A stretch of 12,480 bases of DNA from positions 1 to 12,480 of the forward strand of contig JAAVYX010000136.1 of NCBI GenBank assembly GCA_022791355.1, in the 5' to 3' direction. The translations under genes and the position numbers were made by a program. Source of the stretch: Clostridiales bacterium. GTDB taxonomy: Bacteria; Bacillota; Clostridia; Oscillospirales; Acutalibacteraceae. Under the pieces are notes generated by a model that saw only the letters and a program-made list of their open reading frames with translations, did not search any database and was not told the DNA's origin. Numbering within the stretch: position 1 is the first letter of the stretch; every line of letters begins with the position of its first letter. This document shows, piece after piece, positions 6,553 to 11,154 of this stretch.

Positions 6553-6669
6553 CTACCATCGTCCTTTCTCTGTTATTTTCCGTATTGTAACACGGAATTG
6601 TGACGAACAGATGATGGTAGAAAATGTTTTTCCCTTAGCGTTCATGAGACTGCCCGTCCAATCCATCAT
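6553..6669 (-). CDS. Possible 38-aa leader peptide before the response regulator
   Basis: A short ORF beginning with two ATGs, with AAGGA 6-7 nt upstream, encoding MMDWTGSLMNAKGKTFSTII and ending KITEKGRW. It starts 3 nt after the stop of the 51-codon ORF and stops (TAG) 3 nt before the response regulator ATG, so it fits a translationally coupled chain. Against it, codon use is rich in ATA, ACA, GGA and CGA, unlike the genes downstream, and a TGTTACAAT sequence inside it resembles an extended -10 box. It may be noncoding promoter DNA, a regulatory leader peptide, or a real small protein. No family is recognised. Confidence 0.3.
   Translation of the reverse strand: MMDWTGSLMNAKGKTFSTIICSSQFRVTIRKITEKGRW
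6574..6582 (-). promoter_or_regulatory. Candidate extended -10 box upstream of the response regulator
   Basis: TGTTACAAT on the minus strand, about 30-40 nt before the response regulator ATG, resembles an extended -10 (TGnTATAAT). No convincing -35 is seen at the right distance. It would put the transcription start inside the possible 38-codon ORF. Confidence 0.3.
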
Positions 6670-6672
6670 CGT

Positions 6673-6828
6673 TTATCCTTCGGAGGCCGATTCTAAAATT
6701 TCATCTAAAATGTCATCCATTTCGTCCTTTTCAAGATTAAATTCTTCCAATACCCCGGTTTTTAAATTCTCATCTAGTACACACCCGGTATCTTCATCCA
6801 TGGAATCGAAATCTTGGCTTGATATCAT
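6673..6828 (-). CDS. Possible very acidic 51-aa protein
   Basis: A small ORF whose product, MISSQDFDSMDEDTGCVLDE followed by NLKTGVLEEFNLEKDEMDDI and LDEILESASEG, is strongly acidic with an amphipathic helical look in the second half. It reads like real protein rather than chance translation, although it is AT-richer than its neighbours. There is no good Shine-Dalgarno before the ATG at 6828. An upstream frame reading RKQRNEIKQTITENFKNIT ends in a TGA overlapping this ATG as ATGA, behind AAAGGAG, so the translated region may begin further up. It precedes the two-component genes in the same direction. No family is recognised; acidic small proteins can be antitoxin-like, regulatory or peptide precursors, and I cannot choose. 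Confidence 0.4.
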   Translation of the reverse strand: MISSQDFDSMDEDTGCVLDENLKTGVLEEFNLEKDEMDDILDEILESASEG

Positions 6829-6910
6829 GTTATATTCTTGAAATTTTCGGTTATAGTCTGCTTAATTTCGTTTCGTTGTTTTCTATTTATAATAGCATCT
6901 CCTTTTGCTT

Positions 6911-7016
6911 ATATAGATTGTCAAAGGCAATCTATATAAAATGGCCATCCGGGCCGTCCCGCCCCGGGATCTTTCAGATTTAATACGCCTGCCCGCTGGA
7001 GCGGGCAGGCTTTTTT
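6911..7016 (+). repeat. Three-hairpin element, copy A (ends in a T6 terminator)
   Basis: Three hairpins follow each other: ATATAGATTG / CAATCTATAT (6911-6920 / 6928-6937), ATCCGGG / CCCGGGAT (6947-6953 / 6963-6970, one bulge) and GCCTGCCCGC / GCGGGCAGGC (6987-6996 / 7001-7010) followed by TTTTTT (7011-7016). The same order, spacing and partly the same sequence recur on the minus strand at 7630-7740. The last hairpin is a textbook rho-independent terminator on the plus strand although no plus-strand gene lies upstream; a TATAAT at 6888-6893 could be a -10 box for a short RNA of about 115 nt. The neighbouring GNAT gene points the other way. Confidence 0.7.
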
Positions 7017-7079
7017 CCATCTAAAGTCCCCCGACCGAACGGTCATTTTTATCATCCACCGCTTACGCCGCTTCCCTAT

Positions 7080-7499
7080 TCAAAGCGCCTTTAGCAAAAA
7101 CAGCTCCTGCGGCTGTTGGAAGGGGGTGCCGTCCAGAAAAAGAGCGCCCCGGTCCCGGTAACCCAGCTTTCTGTAAAAATGCTGAGCCGGTTCGTCCACC
7201 TGGGTGGAGGTGAGAACCATGGTATACCCCAGCGTCCGCATTTCCGCTTCCCAGTGCAGAACCGCCTGCCGGCCCAGTCCTTTGCCGCGGCTGGACGGCT
7301 GTAAATAGAGCAGAGTCAGGAAGGGGATGCTGTCCCAAAACAAATTGTAGCGCATGACCCCTACCGGTCGGTCGCCGTCGCAAAGGACGTACCCTCGTCG
7401 GTCCCGGACCTTGGCCCCAAACTCACTTTCGGGCAGATGCCGGTCCAGCGCAAACCAAAAAGACCTGTCGCTTTCCCGCGCATATCGAATCACAAACAT
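7080..7499 (-). CDS. GNAT-family N-acetyltransferase (139 aa)
   Basis: A compact single-domain GNAT enzyme. It begins FVIRYARESD like many of the family, carries motif A LLYLQPSSRGKGLGRQAV (63-80, acetyl-CoA loop R71-G-K-G-L-G) and ends with motif B AQHFYRKLGYRDRGALF (105-121). Length is normal. The acceptor substrate cannot be deduced; related small enzymes acetylate small molecules or proteins. The ATG at 7499 has GGGGGTAAGG directly upstream, with a rather short spacing; the GTG at codon 3 would have better spacing but is not the usual family start. It is monocistronic and lies between two inverted copies of the three-hairpin element. Confidence 0.9.
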   Translation of the reverse strand: MFVIRYARESDRSFWFALDRHLPESEFGAKVRDRRGYVLCDGDRPVGVMRYNLFWDSIPFLTLLYLQPSSRGKGLGRQAVLHWEAEMRTLGYTMVLTSTQVDEPAQHFYRKLGYRDRGALFLDGTPFQQPQELFLLKAL

Positions 7500-7523
7500 A
7501 CCTTACCCCCATACCGGCCAAAT

Positions 7524-7551
7524 GTTATATGCTTTTATTCTATCACGTCCA
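7524..7551 (-). promoter_or_regulatory. Candidate promoter of the 139-aa GNAT gene
   Basis: On the minus strand TGGACG (7546-7551) and TATAAC (7524-7529) are 16 bp apart, leading to a short leader before the ATG at 7499. Confidence 0.5.
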
Positions 7552-7599
7552 GGCGCGTCGTGTCTACTTCAAGTATGCACAGAGGGAAAGTCACTTTAT

Positions 7600-7628
7600 A
7601 AAAGATAGTTGCTTCGCAACTATCTTTT
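7600..7628. terminator. Perfect 13-bp bidirectional hairpin
   Basis: AAAAGATAGTTGC (7600-7612), loop TTC, GCAACTATCTTTT (7616-7628), with T-runs on both strands. It sits just inside copy B of the three-hairpin element, upstream of the GNAT promoter, and would stop read-through from the Hsp20 side (minus strand). Confidence 0.65.
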
Positions 7629-7629
7629 T

Positions 7630-7740
7630 GCGCATCTGTCCGCCGGGCGGGCAGACGCTTTAAATGTAAAATGGCCCCAGGCTATCCCGACCTGGATGGC
7701 CGTTTTTTATAGATTGCCATAGGCAATTTATAAAAAACGA
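7630..7740 (-). repeat. Three-hairpin element, copy B (inverted)
   Basis: Read on the minus strand: a 17-bp hairpin, GTTTTTTATAAATTGCC (from 7738) pairing with GGCAATCTATAAAAAAC (to 7702) around a 3-nt loop; then GGCC-AT-CCAGG pairing with CCTGG-GGCC (7701-7673); then GCGTCTGCCCGC pairing with GCGGACAGATGCGC (7658-7630). The stretch GGCAATCTATA to GGCCATCC and the later ATTTAA to CTGCCCGC are shared with copy A. Stem pairs differ by compensating changes: C-G/CCGGG in copy A is CCAGG/CCTGG here, and one C-G in the third stem is T-A. Confidence 0.7.
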
Positions 7741-7841
7741 ATTTTGCACTGATTGGAAGTTTGTTTTGAATATGTGCAAGAACATGATCTTTCGTGAAAT
7801 GTGATATACAAGTATAGCAGCATAGGACTTGACAGTAAAAA
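7741..7841. other. Short spacer, nothing recognised
   Basis: About 100 bp of AT-rich DNA between copy B and the Hsp20 terminator. No open frame with a ribosome binding site and no clear promoter was seen. Confidence 0.4.
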
Positions 7842-7881
7842 CGGCCTCCCGCGCCCCTTTTATCAAGGGCTCAAGAGGCCG
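7842..7881 (-). terminator. Rho-independent terminator of the Hsp20 gene
   Basis: On the minus strand CGGCCTC (from 7881) pairs with GAGGCCG (to 7842), with a smaller inner AGCCCTT/AAGGGG pairing, followed by TTTTT. It lies 23 nt after the Hsp20 stop codon. Confidence 0.75.
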
Positions 7882-7904
7882 CGCCGCCCCAGACGGCTGT
7901 CGGG

Positions 7905-8306
7905 TTACTGAATCGGGATCCTGCGGCCGGACAATCCGTCCTCCGGCCGGGACTTTGGCAGACAGACCGTCAGCAGTCCATCCTGATAGGAAGCCGTTAT
8001 CTCCTCGGACCGTACCCCGGCTAAGGTAAACTGCCGGCAGAAGCCGTCCGCCGACTTGGTATGGGACGAATCGTCCCGCCGCCGGACGGCCCGGACGGTA
8101 AGAAATCCATCCTTTACCTCCAAGCAAATGTCTTCCCGTCGAAAACCGGGCAGGGCGATTTTGAGAAGATACTGTTCCCCATGGTCGGAAAGTTCCGAGC
8201 GAAATGGACCAAAAATAGCTCCTAGCCCGTCAAACAGGCTGCGCTCCACCTGATTGAAATATCGGAAAATCTCATCTTCCCCGCCATAGGGCTGCATATC
8301 GGACAT
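7905..8306 (-). CDS. Hsp20/alpha-crystallin small heat-shock protein
   Basis: A 133-residue ATP-independent chaperone that holds unfolding proteins for later refolding. An N-terminal arm (1-38, with phenylalanines in IFRYFNQVERSLFDGL) is followed by the alpha-crystallin domain (about 40-118) with the conserved LPGFRREDICLEVKDGFLTV and the A-x-x-x-(D)G-L-L signature in ASYQDGLLTVCLPK, and a C-terminal tail ending RRIPIQ, in which I-P-I is the IxI oligomer-assembly motif. I chose the ATG at 8306 because AAGGAGGAAGG lies 3-9 nt upstream; the frame is open to 8360 without support. It is slightly shorter than the usual 140-150 residues. No CIRCE element (HrcA site) was found upstream, so control differs from groESL-type genes. 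Confidence 0.93.
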   Translation of the reverse strand: MSDMQPYGGEDEIFRYFNQVERSLFDGLGAIFGPFRSELSDHGEQYLLKIALPGFRREDICLEVKDGFLTVRAVRRRDDSSHTKSADGFCRQFTLAGVRSEEITASYQDGLLTVCLPKSRPEDGLSGRRIPIQ

Positions 8307-8428
8307 AGCCCTTCCTCCTTTATTGAGAATAAGGGGCGGTAGTCTGCCCCTCATCAGCATATGCGGAAGTTATTTTCTCTGTCCTCGCTGAATCGGCGCG
8401 CTGCGCAGAATAAAAACGAAATGCATTT

Positions 8429-8475
8429 ATTATACCTATAATTAAATATATTGATATGTATATTAATATATTTAA
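8429..8475. promoter_or_regulatory. AT-rich divergent promoter region with an 11-bp inverted repeat
   Basis: The region 8419-8520 is almost free of G and C, in sharp contrast to its surroundings. It contains TTAAATATATT (8442-8452) and its exact inverse AATATATTTAA (8465-8475), a candidate operator just upstream of the DUF2089 promoter. A minus-strand TATAAT (8429-8434) could be the -10 box of the Hsp20 gene, about 120 nt before its start, but its -35 match is poor. Confidence 0.45.
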
Positions 8476-8483
8476 TAAAAATA

Positions 8484-8512
8484 TTGACAAATACAATTAA
8501 ATAAATTATATT
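8484..8512 (+). promoter_or_regulatory. Promoter of the DUF2089 operon
   Basis: A perfect TTGACA (8484-8489) and TATATT (8507-8512) are 17 bp apart. Transcription would start near 8519, very close to the AAGGAG at 8524-8529, giving a leader of roughly 20 nt. Confidence 0.7.
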
Positions 8513-8539
8513 ATAAATACGGTAAGGAGATGAGGACAT

Positions 8540-8899
8540 ATAAAAAAGATTATTAGCCGGTGTCCGGTATGTAGCAGCGAACTGACAGTGGCGCGGCTAA
8601 AATGCGACGCCTGCGATACGGTGATCGAAAATCATTTCAGACTGAGCAAATTTGATTATCTGTCGGACGAGGAACTGTATTTTACAGAGACCTTTATTCG
8701 CTGTCGGGGAAACATCAAAGAAGTAGAAAAGGAACTGGGCATATCCTATCCGACCGTCCGCTCCAAGTTGGATGGGGTCATTAAAAAGCTGGGCTACGAC
8801 GCGGTCTCGGACGAGCGAAGGCTGAAAAAAGAGGAGATTTTAAAGGCTCTGGAAAAAGGAGAAATAACGGCCGAACAGGCCATTGCACAGTTGAAATAA
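8540..8899 (+). CDS. DUF2089-type zinc-ribbon and helix-turn-helix protein
   Basis: A 119-residue protein if read from the ATA at 8540. The N-terminus is a zinc ribbon with two CxxC pairs (C8-PV-C11 and C22-DA-C25), then YLSDEELYFTETFIRCRGNIKEVEKELGISYPTVRSKLDGVIKKLGY, a helix-turn-helix with the GNIKEVEKELGISYPTVR core of the DUF2089 family, and a C-terminal EEILKALEKGEITAEQAIAQL helix pair like a SHOCT segment. The family normally starts MKKxIxxCPVC, and here the equivalent codon is ATA; the nearest standard start (GTG, 8588) has no ribosome binding site and would delete the first CxxC. AAGGAG lies 10 nt, and GAGG 4 nt, before the ATA. Likely a DNA-binding regulator of its own operon (inference). 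Confidence 0.82.
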   Translation: MKKIISRCPVCSSELTVARLKCDACDTVIENHFRLSKFDYLSDEELYFTETFIRCRGNIKEVEKELGISYPTVRSKLDGVIKKLGYDAVSDERRLKKEEILKALEKGEITAEQAIAQLK

Positions 8900-8920
8900 A
8901 TCAGAAGGAAGGAAAACAGC

Positions 8921-9307
8921 ATGGATGATAAGCTGCGCATTTTAAAAATGGTTGAGGAGGGTACCGTCACAGCCGAGCAGGCCGCCGAGCTGCTGGCGGC
9001 TCTAGGTACGGAGCTGCCGGCCGAGCGGAGCGAACCTGACCGGAGCGGCTATGATAAAAAGCTTTTTCGGGTGCTTGTGGAAAGCGTGGAAGGAGACACT
9101 GTTAAAATTCAGTTTTCGGTAGGCGCTGTTAAAAAAATTTTAAGGGCCACCGGTAGGCTTCCTATACCCGAAAAGGAGCTGCGCGGCCTTGACCTCTCTG
9201 ACGTGGTGGACGCGGTTGCGGAAAGTCTGGACAGTGAAATCGACGGAGAGTTTGTCAACGTGGAAGGCGCGGACGGAAGCGTCGTGCAGATATACGTTGA
9301 TAAATAG
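8921..9307 (+). CDS. Small protein with SHOCT-like N-terminal segment (128 aa)
   Basis: The N-terminal 28 residues (DDKLRILKMVEEGTVTAEQA and following helix) are a SHOCT-like helical hairpin of the kind found at the start of YvlB/LiaX-type proteins. After a polar linker (30-45), residues 46-128 look like a compact alpha/beta domain (KLFRVLVESVEGDTVKIQF, then VGAVKKILRATG and FVNVEGADGSVVQIYVDK) that I do not recognise. No signal peptide or membrane segment is seen. The ATG follows GAAGGAAGG with good spacing. It is the middle gene of the DUF2089 operon, 21 nt after the first. Its first 25 residues resemble the C-terminus of the DUF2089 protein. By analogy with yvlB-linked genes an envelope-stress role is possible, as inference. 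Confidence 0.8.
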   Translation: MDDKLRILKMVEEGTVTAEQAAELLAALGTELPAERSEPDRSGYDKKLFRVLVESVEGDTVKIQFSVGAVKKILRATGRLPIPEKELRGLDLSDVVDAVAESLDSEIDGEFVNVEGADGSVVQIYVDK

Positions 9308-9316
9308 CGGTAAGCT

Positions 9317-9580
9317 ATGAGAATTCGAATCAAGTCGGACGGTTTTCGTATGTTTTTACCTCTGCCGGTCTCGTTGCTTGGTTTTGTAATCCGCTTGCTT
9401 CCCGACCGGCTGTTTACGAAAATGCAGAAGCATACCCCCGCGCCCTACAACTGTCTGCTGACCAAGGAAAGCATACGGCTGTTGGCGGCGGAATGCCTGG
9501 CTGTATCTAAAGAATGTAAGGGACTGGAAGTCTTACAGATACGGGCGCAGGACGGTACTTTCGTTTCTATCAGGATGTAA
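9317..9580 (+). CDS. Small hypothetical protein, third gene of the DUF2089 operon
   Basis: An 87-residue basic protein. It opens with MRIRIKSDGFR, then a hydrophobic or amphipathic stretch FLPLPVSLLGFVIRLLPDRLF (about 13-33), then a mixed helical region (TKESIRLLAAECLAVSKECKGLEVLQI) and a final beta-like DGTFVSIRM. It is 9 nt downstream of the SHOCT-like gene and ends in the stem of the operon terminator, so it is surely transcribed with the other two. The ribosome binding site (GGTAAG) is weak, suggesting translational coupling. I recall similar small proteins next to DUF2089 genes in other Firmicutes but know no function; membrane association is inference. Confidence 0.72.
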   Translation: MRIRIKSDGFRMFLPLPVSLLGFVIRLLPDRLFTKMQKHTPAPYNCLLTKESIRLLAAECLAVSKECKGLEVLQIRAQDGTFVSIRM

Positions 9581-9620
9581 AAAGGCCGCTGGGACAGAAA
9601 AATTGTCCCAGCGGCCTTTT
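9580..9620. terminator. Strong bidirectional terminator after the DUF2089 operon
   Basis: AAAAGGCCGCTGGGACA (9580-9596) pairs perfectly with TGTCCCAGCGGCCTTTT (9604-9620) around a 7-nt loop; the stem begins at the stop codon of the third gene. The minus strand also has a T5 run, so it could end a minus-strand transcript from 9625-9795. Confidence 0.88.
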
Positions 9621-9624
9621 GCGT

Positions 9625-9795
9625 CTAAAAACGTGTATGGCATAACACGCTGCGGTCTTCCGCCCGCCCAATCCCAAAACGCTGCCGCTCCTTCTCCATC
9701 TTTGCCGCCCAATAGGTATCTGCCGGGATTGTATCGTAAAGATATACGGCGCGCAAGACATCTTTAGTCTGCCGCTCCAACGGCGGCGTCTGCAT
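9625..9795 (-). CDS. Possible small hypothetical protein (56 aa)
   Basis: The ORF gives MQTPPLERQTKDVLRAVYLY, DTIPADTYWAAKMEKERQRF and GIGRAEDRSVLCHTRF, which is protein-like in composition. Its stop lies 5 nt before the bidirectional terminator, a good position for a real gene. Against it, the ATG at 9795 has no ribosome binding site (the frame continues to a TTG at 9855) and I recognise no family. It may be the remaining C-terminal end of a decayed gene. Confidence 0.3.
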   Translation of the reverse strand: MQTPPLERQTKDVLRAVYLYDTIPADTYWAAKMEKERQRFGIGRAEDRSVLCHTRF

Positions 9796-10214
9796 CTTAA
9801 GGTTCAAAAGCAGGAAGCTGCACGGCCGACTGAGGACGCCGGCCGTTGTTGGCAAAGCCGCCTGCGGCTCTGTTTGCGAACTATAATTAGTCGCTTGCCG
9901 GATTTGACCGTACGCGCCTTTTTATTTCTCCTTTTTTGGGGATACGCGCTTTTTGACCCTTTCTTTTTCACGTCGCTGAACAAGGATTTGGGCTCAGCCG
10001 TTAAATCCTTTTTGCCAACCTTTCTGCTAAACGGCGGCGAACCTCCTTTTCCCTTTGATATGGAAGCTGAACGGCACACGGATCTCCATTACCGCAGCGG
10101 AAGTCATAGCTGTTATCATAACCTTTTTTCTCATAGGAAACCCAAAAAGTGTCGGTATTGACCGGCCGGGAACGCATGCCGCGCAGAGCGGAACGGACTC
10201 TGGCCAAACGAAAG

Positions 10215-10244
10215 GGCGCGGCCCTTTGGAGCTGCGCCTTTTTT
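10215..10244 (+). terminator. Orphan rho-independent terminator on the plus strand
   Basis: GGCGCGGC (10215-10222) pairs with GCTGCGCC (10231-10238, one G-U pair) and is followed by TTTTTT (10239-10244). An alternative AAAGGGC/GCCCTTT hairpin overlaps the left arm. No intact plus-strand gene lies upstream, so it either ends a decayed gene or an RNA. Confidence 0.65.
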
Positions 10245-10284
10245 GAATTTACCCGGATGCGCGCCGGCCGAAAGAAGGCTCATC

Positions 10285-10301
10285 TATACGCTTCGCGTAT
10301 A
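10285..10301. repeat. Small hairpin TATACGC-TTC-GCGTATA
   Basis: Perfect 7-bp arms with a TTC loop. It shares the CGCTTCGC core with other hairpins of this window (10381-10399, 7609-7619, 11829-11835). Confidence 0.6.
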
Positions 10302-10333
10302 TTTTTGCAGGGACTCTTACGTCTTGTAGAGGT

Positions 10334-10442
10334 CGTCCCTTCGCGGGAAGCGACGAACAGCCAGAGGCTGTTCGCCTATGCGCTTCGCTTTGCGAAGCGT
10401 CCCTTCGCGGGAAGCGACGAACAGCCAGAGGCTGTTCGCCTA
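10334..10442. repeat. Two identical 45-bp direct repeats, each a double hairpin
   Basis: The 45 bp at 10334-10378 recur without change at 10398-10442. Each unit holds a CCC-TTCGC-GGG mini hairpin and CGAACAGCC-AGA-GGCTGTTCG (9-bp arms, 3-nt loop). The 19 bp between them contribute another hairpin, CGCTTCGC-TTT-GCGAAGCG (10381-10399). The array begins 23 nt after the upp stop codon. It resembles REP/hairpin-type intergenic repeats; two units and a self-complementary spacer do not fit CRISPR. Confidence 0.85.
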
Positions 10443-10465
10443 ATGCCCCGCAAAGAAATCTATGT

Positions 10466-11098
10466 CTATTTGGTGCCGAAAATACGGTCGCCGGCGTCGC
10501 CCAGGCCAGGGACGATGTAGCCGTGGTCGTTGAGACGCTGATCCATAGCCGCGCAGTATACGGGGATTTCCGGATGCGCCTCGGTAAAGGCCTTCATACC
10601 CTCGGGGGCGGCCAGAATGCACATAAACTTGATGCTCTTGGGATTGTGCTGCTTAATCAGGTTGATGGCCGCTACGGCCGACCCGCCGGTGGCCAGCATG
10701 GGATCGACTACGATAACGTCCCGCTCGTTCATATCGCCGGGAAGCTTGCAGTAATATTCTACCGGGTCCAGGGTCTCGGGATCCCGGTAAAGGCCGATGT
10801 GTCCCACCTTGGCGGCGGGAACCAGGGTAAGAGCTCCCTCCACCATGCCCAATCCGGCCCGGAGGATGGGGATAAAGGCCAGCTTCCGGCCGTCCAACAC
10901 CTTGGTGCGGGCGGTGGCCACCGGCGTTTCCACATCGATTTCCTTGAGGGGCAGGTCTCTGGTAGCTTCATAGCACATAAGGGTGGCGATTTCATTGACC
11001 AGTTCGCGGAACTGCTTAGAGCCGGTATTTTTGTCCCGCAGGATGGACAGCTTGTGCTGAATGAGGGGATGGTCGAACATGTGGATATTCTCTTTCAT
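10466..11098 (-). CDS. upp: Uracil phosphoribosyltransferase
   Basis: A 210-residue salvage enzyme that makes UMP from uracil and PRPP. The PRPP-binding loop VDPMLATGGSA (131-141) and the C-terminal uracil-binding stretch NDHGYIVPGLGDAGDRIFGTK (190-210) are complete, as are the N-terminal HPLIQHKLSILRDKNT (10-25) and PILRAGLGMVEG (77-88). Length is that of the bacterial family. The ATG at 11098 follows GGGAGGTG with about 9 nt spacing. It lies 56 nt downstream of rpiB in the same direction, a pairing common in Clostridia, so the two are likely one transcript. No T-rich terminator was seen after it; the double-hairpin array may serve to protect or end the message. Confidence 0.97.
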   Translation of the reverse strand: MKENIHMFDHPLIQHKLSILRDKNTGSKQFRELVNEIATLMCYEATRDLPLKEIDVETPVATARTKVLDGRKLAFIPILRAGLGMVEGALTLVPAAKVGHIGLYRDPETLDPVEYYCKLPGDMNERDVIVVDPMLATGGSAVAAINLIKQHNPKSIKFMCILAAPEGMKAFTEAHPEIPVYCAAMDQRLNDHGYIVPGLGDAGDRIFGTK

Positions 11099-11154
11099 CT
11101 TTATAACACCTCCCGCGCCGCAGCGCGAATTTATTTTCCTTGCGTCTCCCGGAA

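Larger units (their letters stand above)
9796..10465. other. Gene-poor region with decayed-looking sequence and hairpins
   Basis: No frame here has a convincing start, ribosome binding site and recognisable domain. The plus strand of 9900-10020 is pyrimidine-rich; short frames on both strands (for example a plus-strand frame with ITAAEVIAVIITFFLIGNPK near 10100, resembling a membrane helix) break off at stops, as expected of a decayed gene. A TATAAT is present at about 9881. Hairpins are at about 9857-9872 (AGCCGC/GCGGCT), 10285-10301, 10215-10244 and in the 45-bp repeats. Confidence 0.5.

Noticed and set aside
8307..8428. CIRCE (HrcA) operator upstream of the Hsp20 gene
   Set aside because: No TTAGCACTC-N9-GAGTGCTAA-like inverted repeat was found.
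9317..9340. tRNA T-loop-like ATTCGAATC
   Set aside because: It is inside a coding frame and no cloverleaf arms surround it; no tRNA or rRNA was found in the window.
9804..10079. A 91-codon minus-strand open frame rich in lysine and arginine
   Set aside because: The composition comes from the pyrimidine-rich opposite strand; there is no ribosome binding site and no family.
10001..10207. A 68-codon minus-strand open frame with some protein-like stretches
   Set aside because: No good start or ribosome binding site, and two other frames of the same strand are about equally open; noted only as part of the decayed region.
10334..10442. CRISPR-like repeat pair
   Set aside because: Only two units, each self-complementary with two hairpins, a 19-bp palindromic spacer and no cas genes.
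10149..10520. A 123-codon plus-strand open frame
   Set aside because: It runs through the 45-bp hairpin repeats and into the upp gene in antisense, has no ribosome binding site, and its translation only reflects the repeats.
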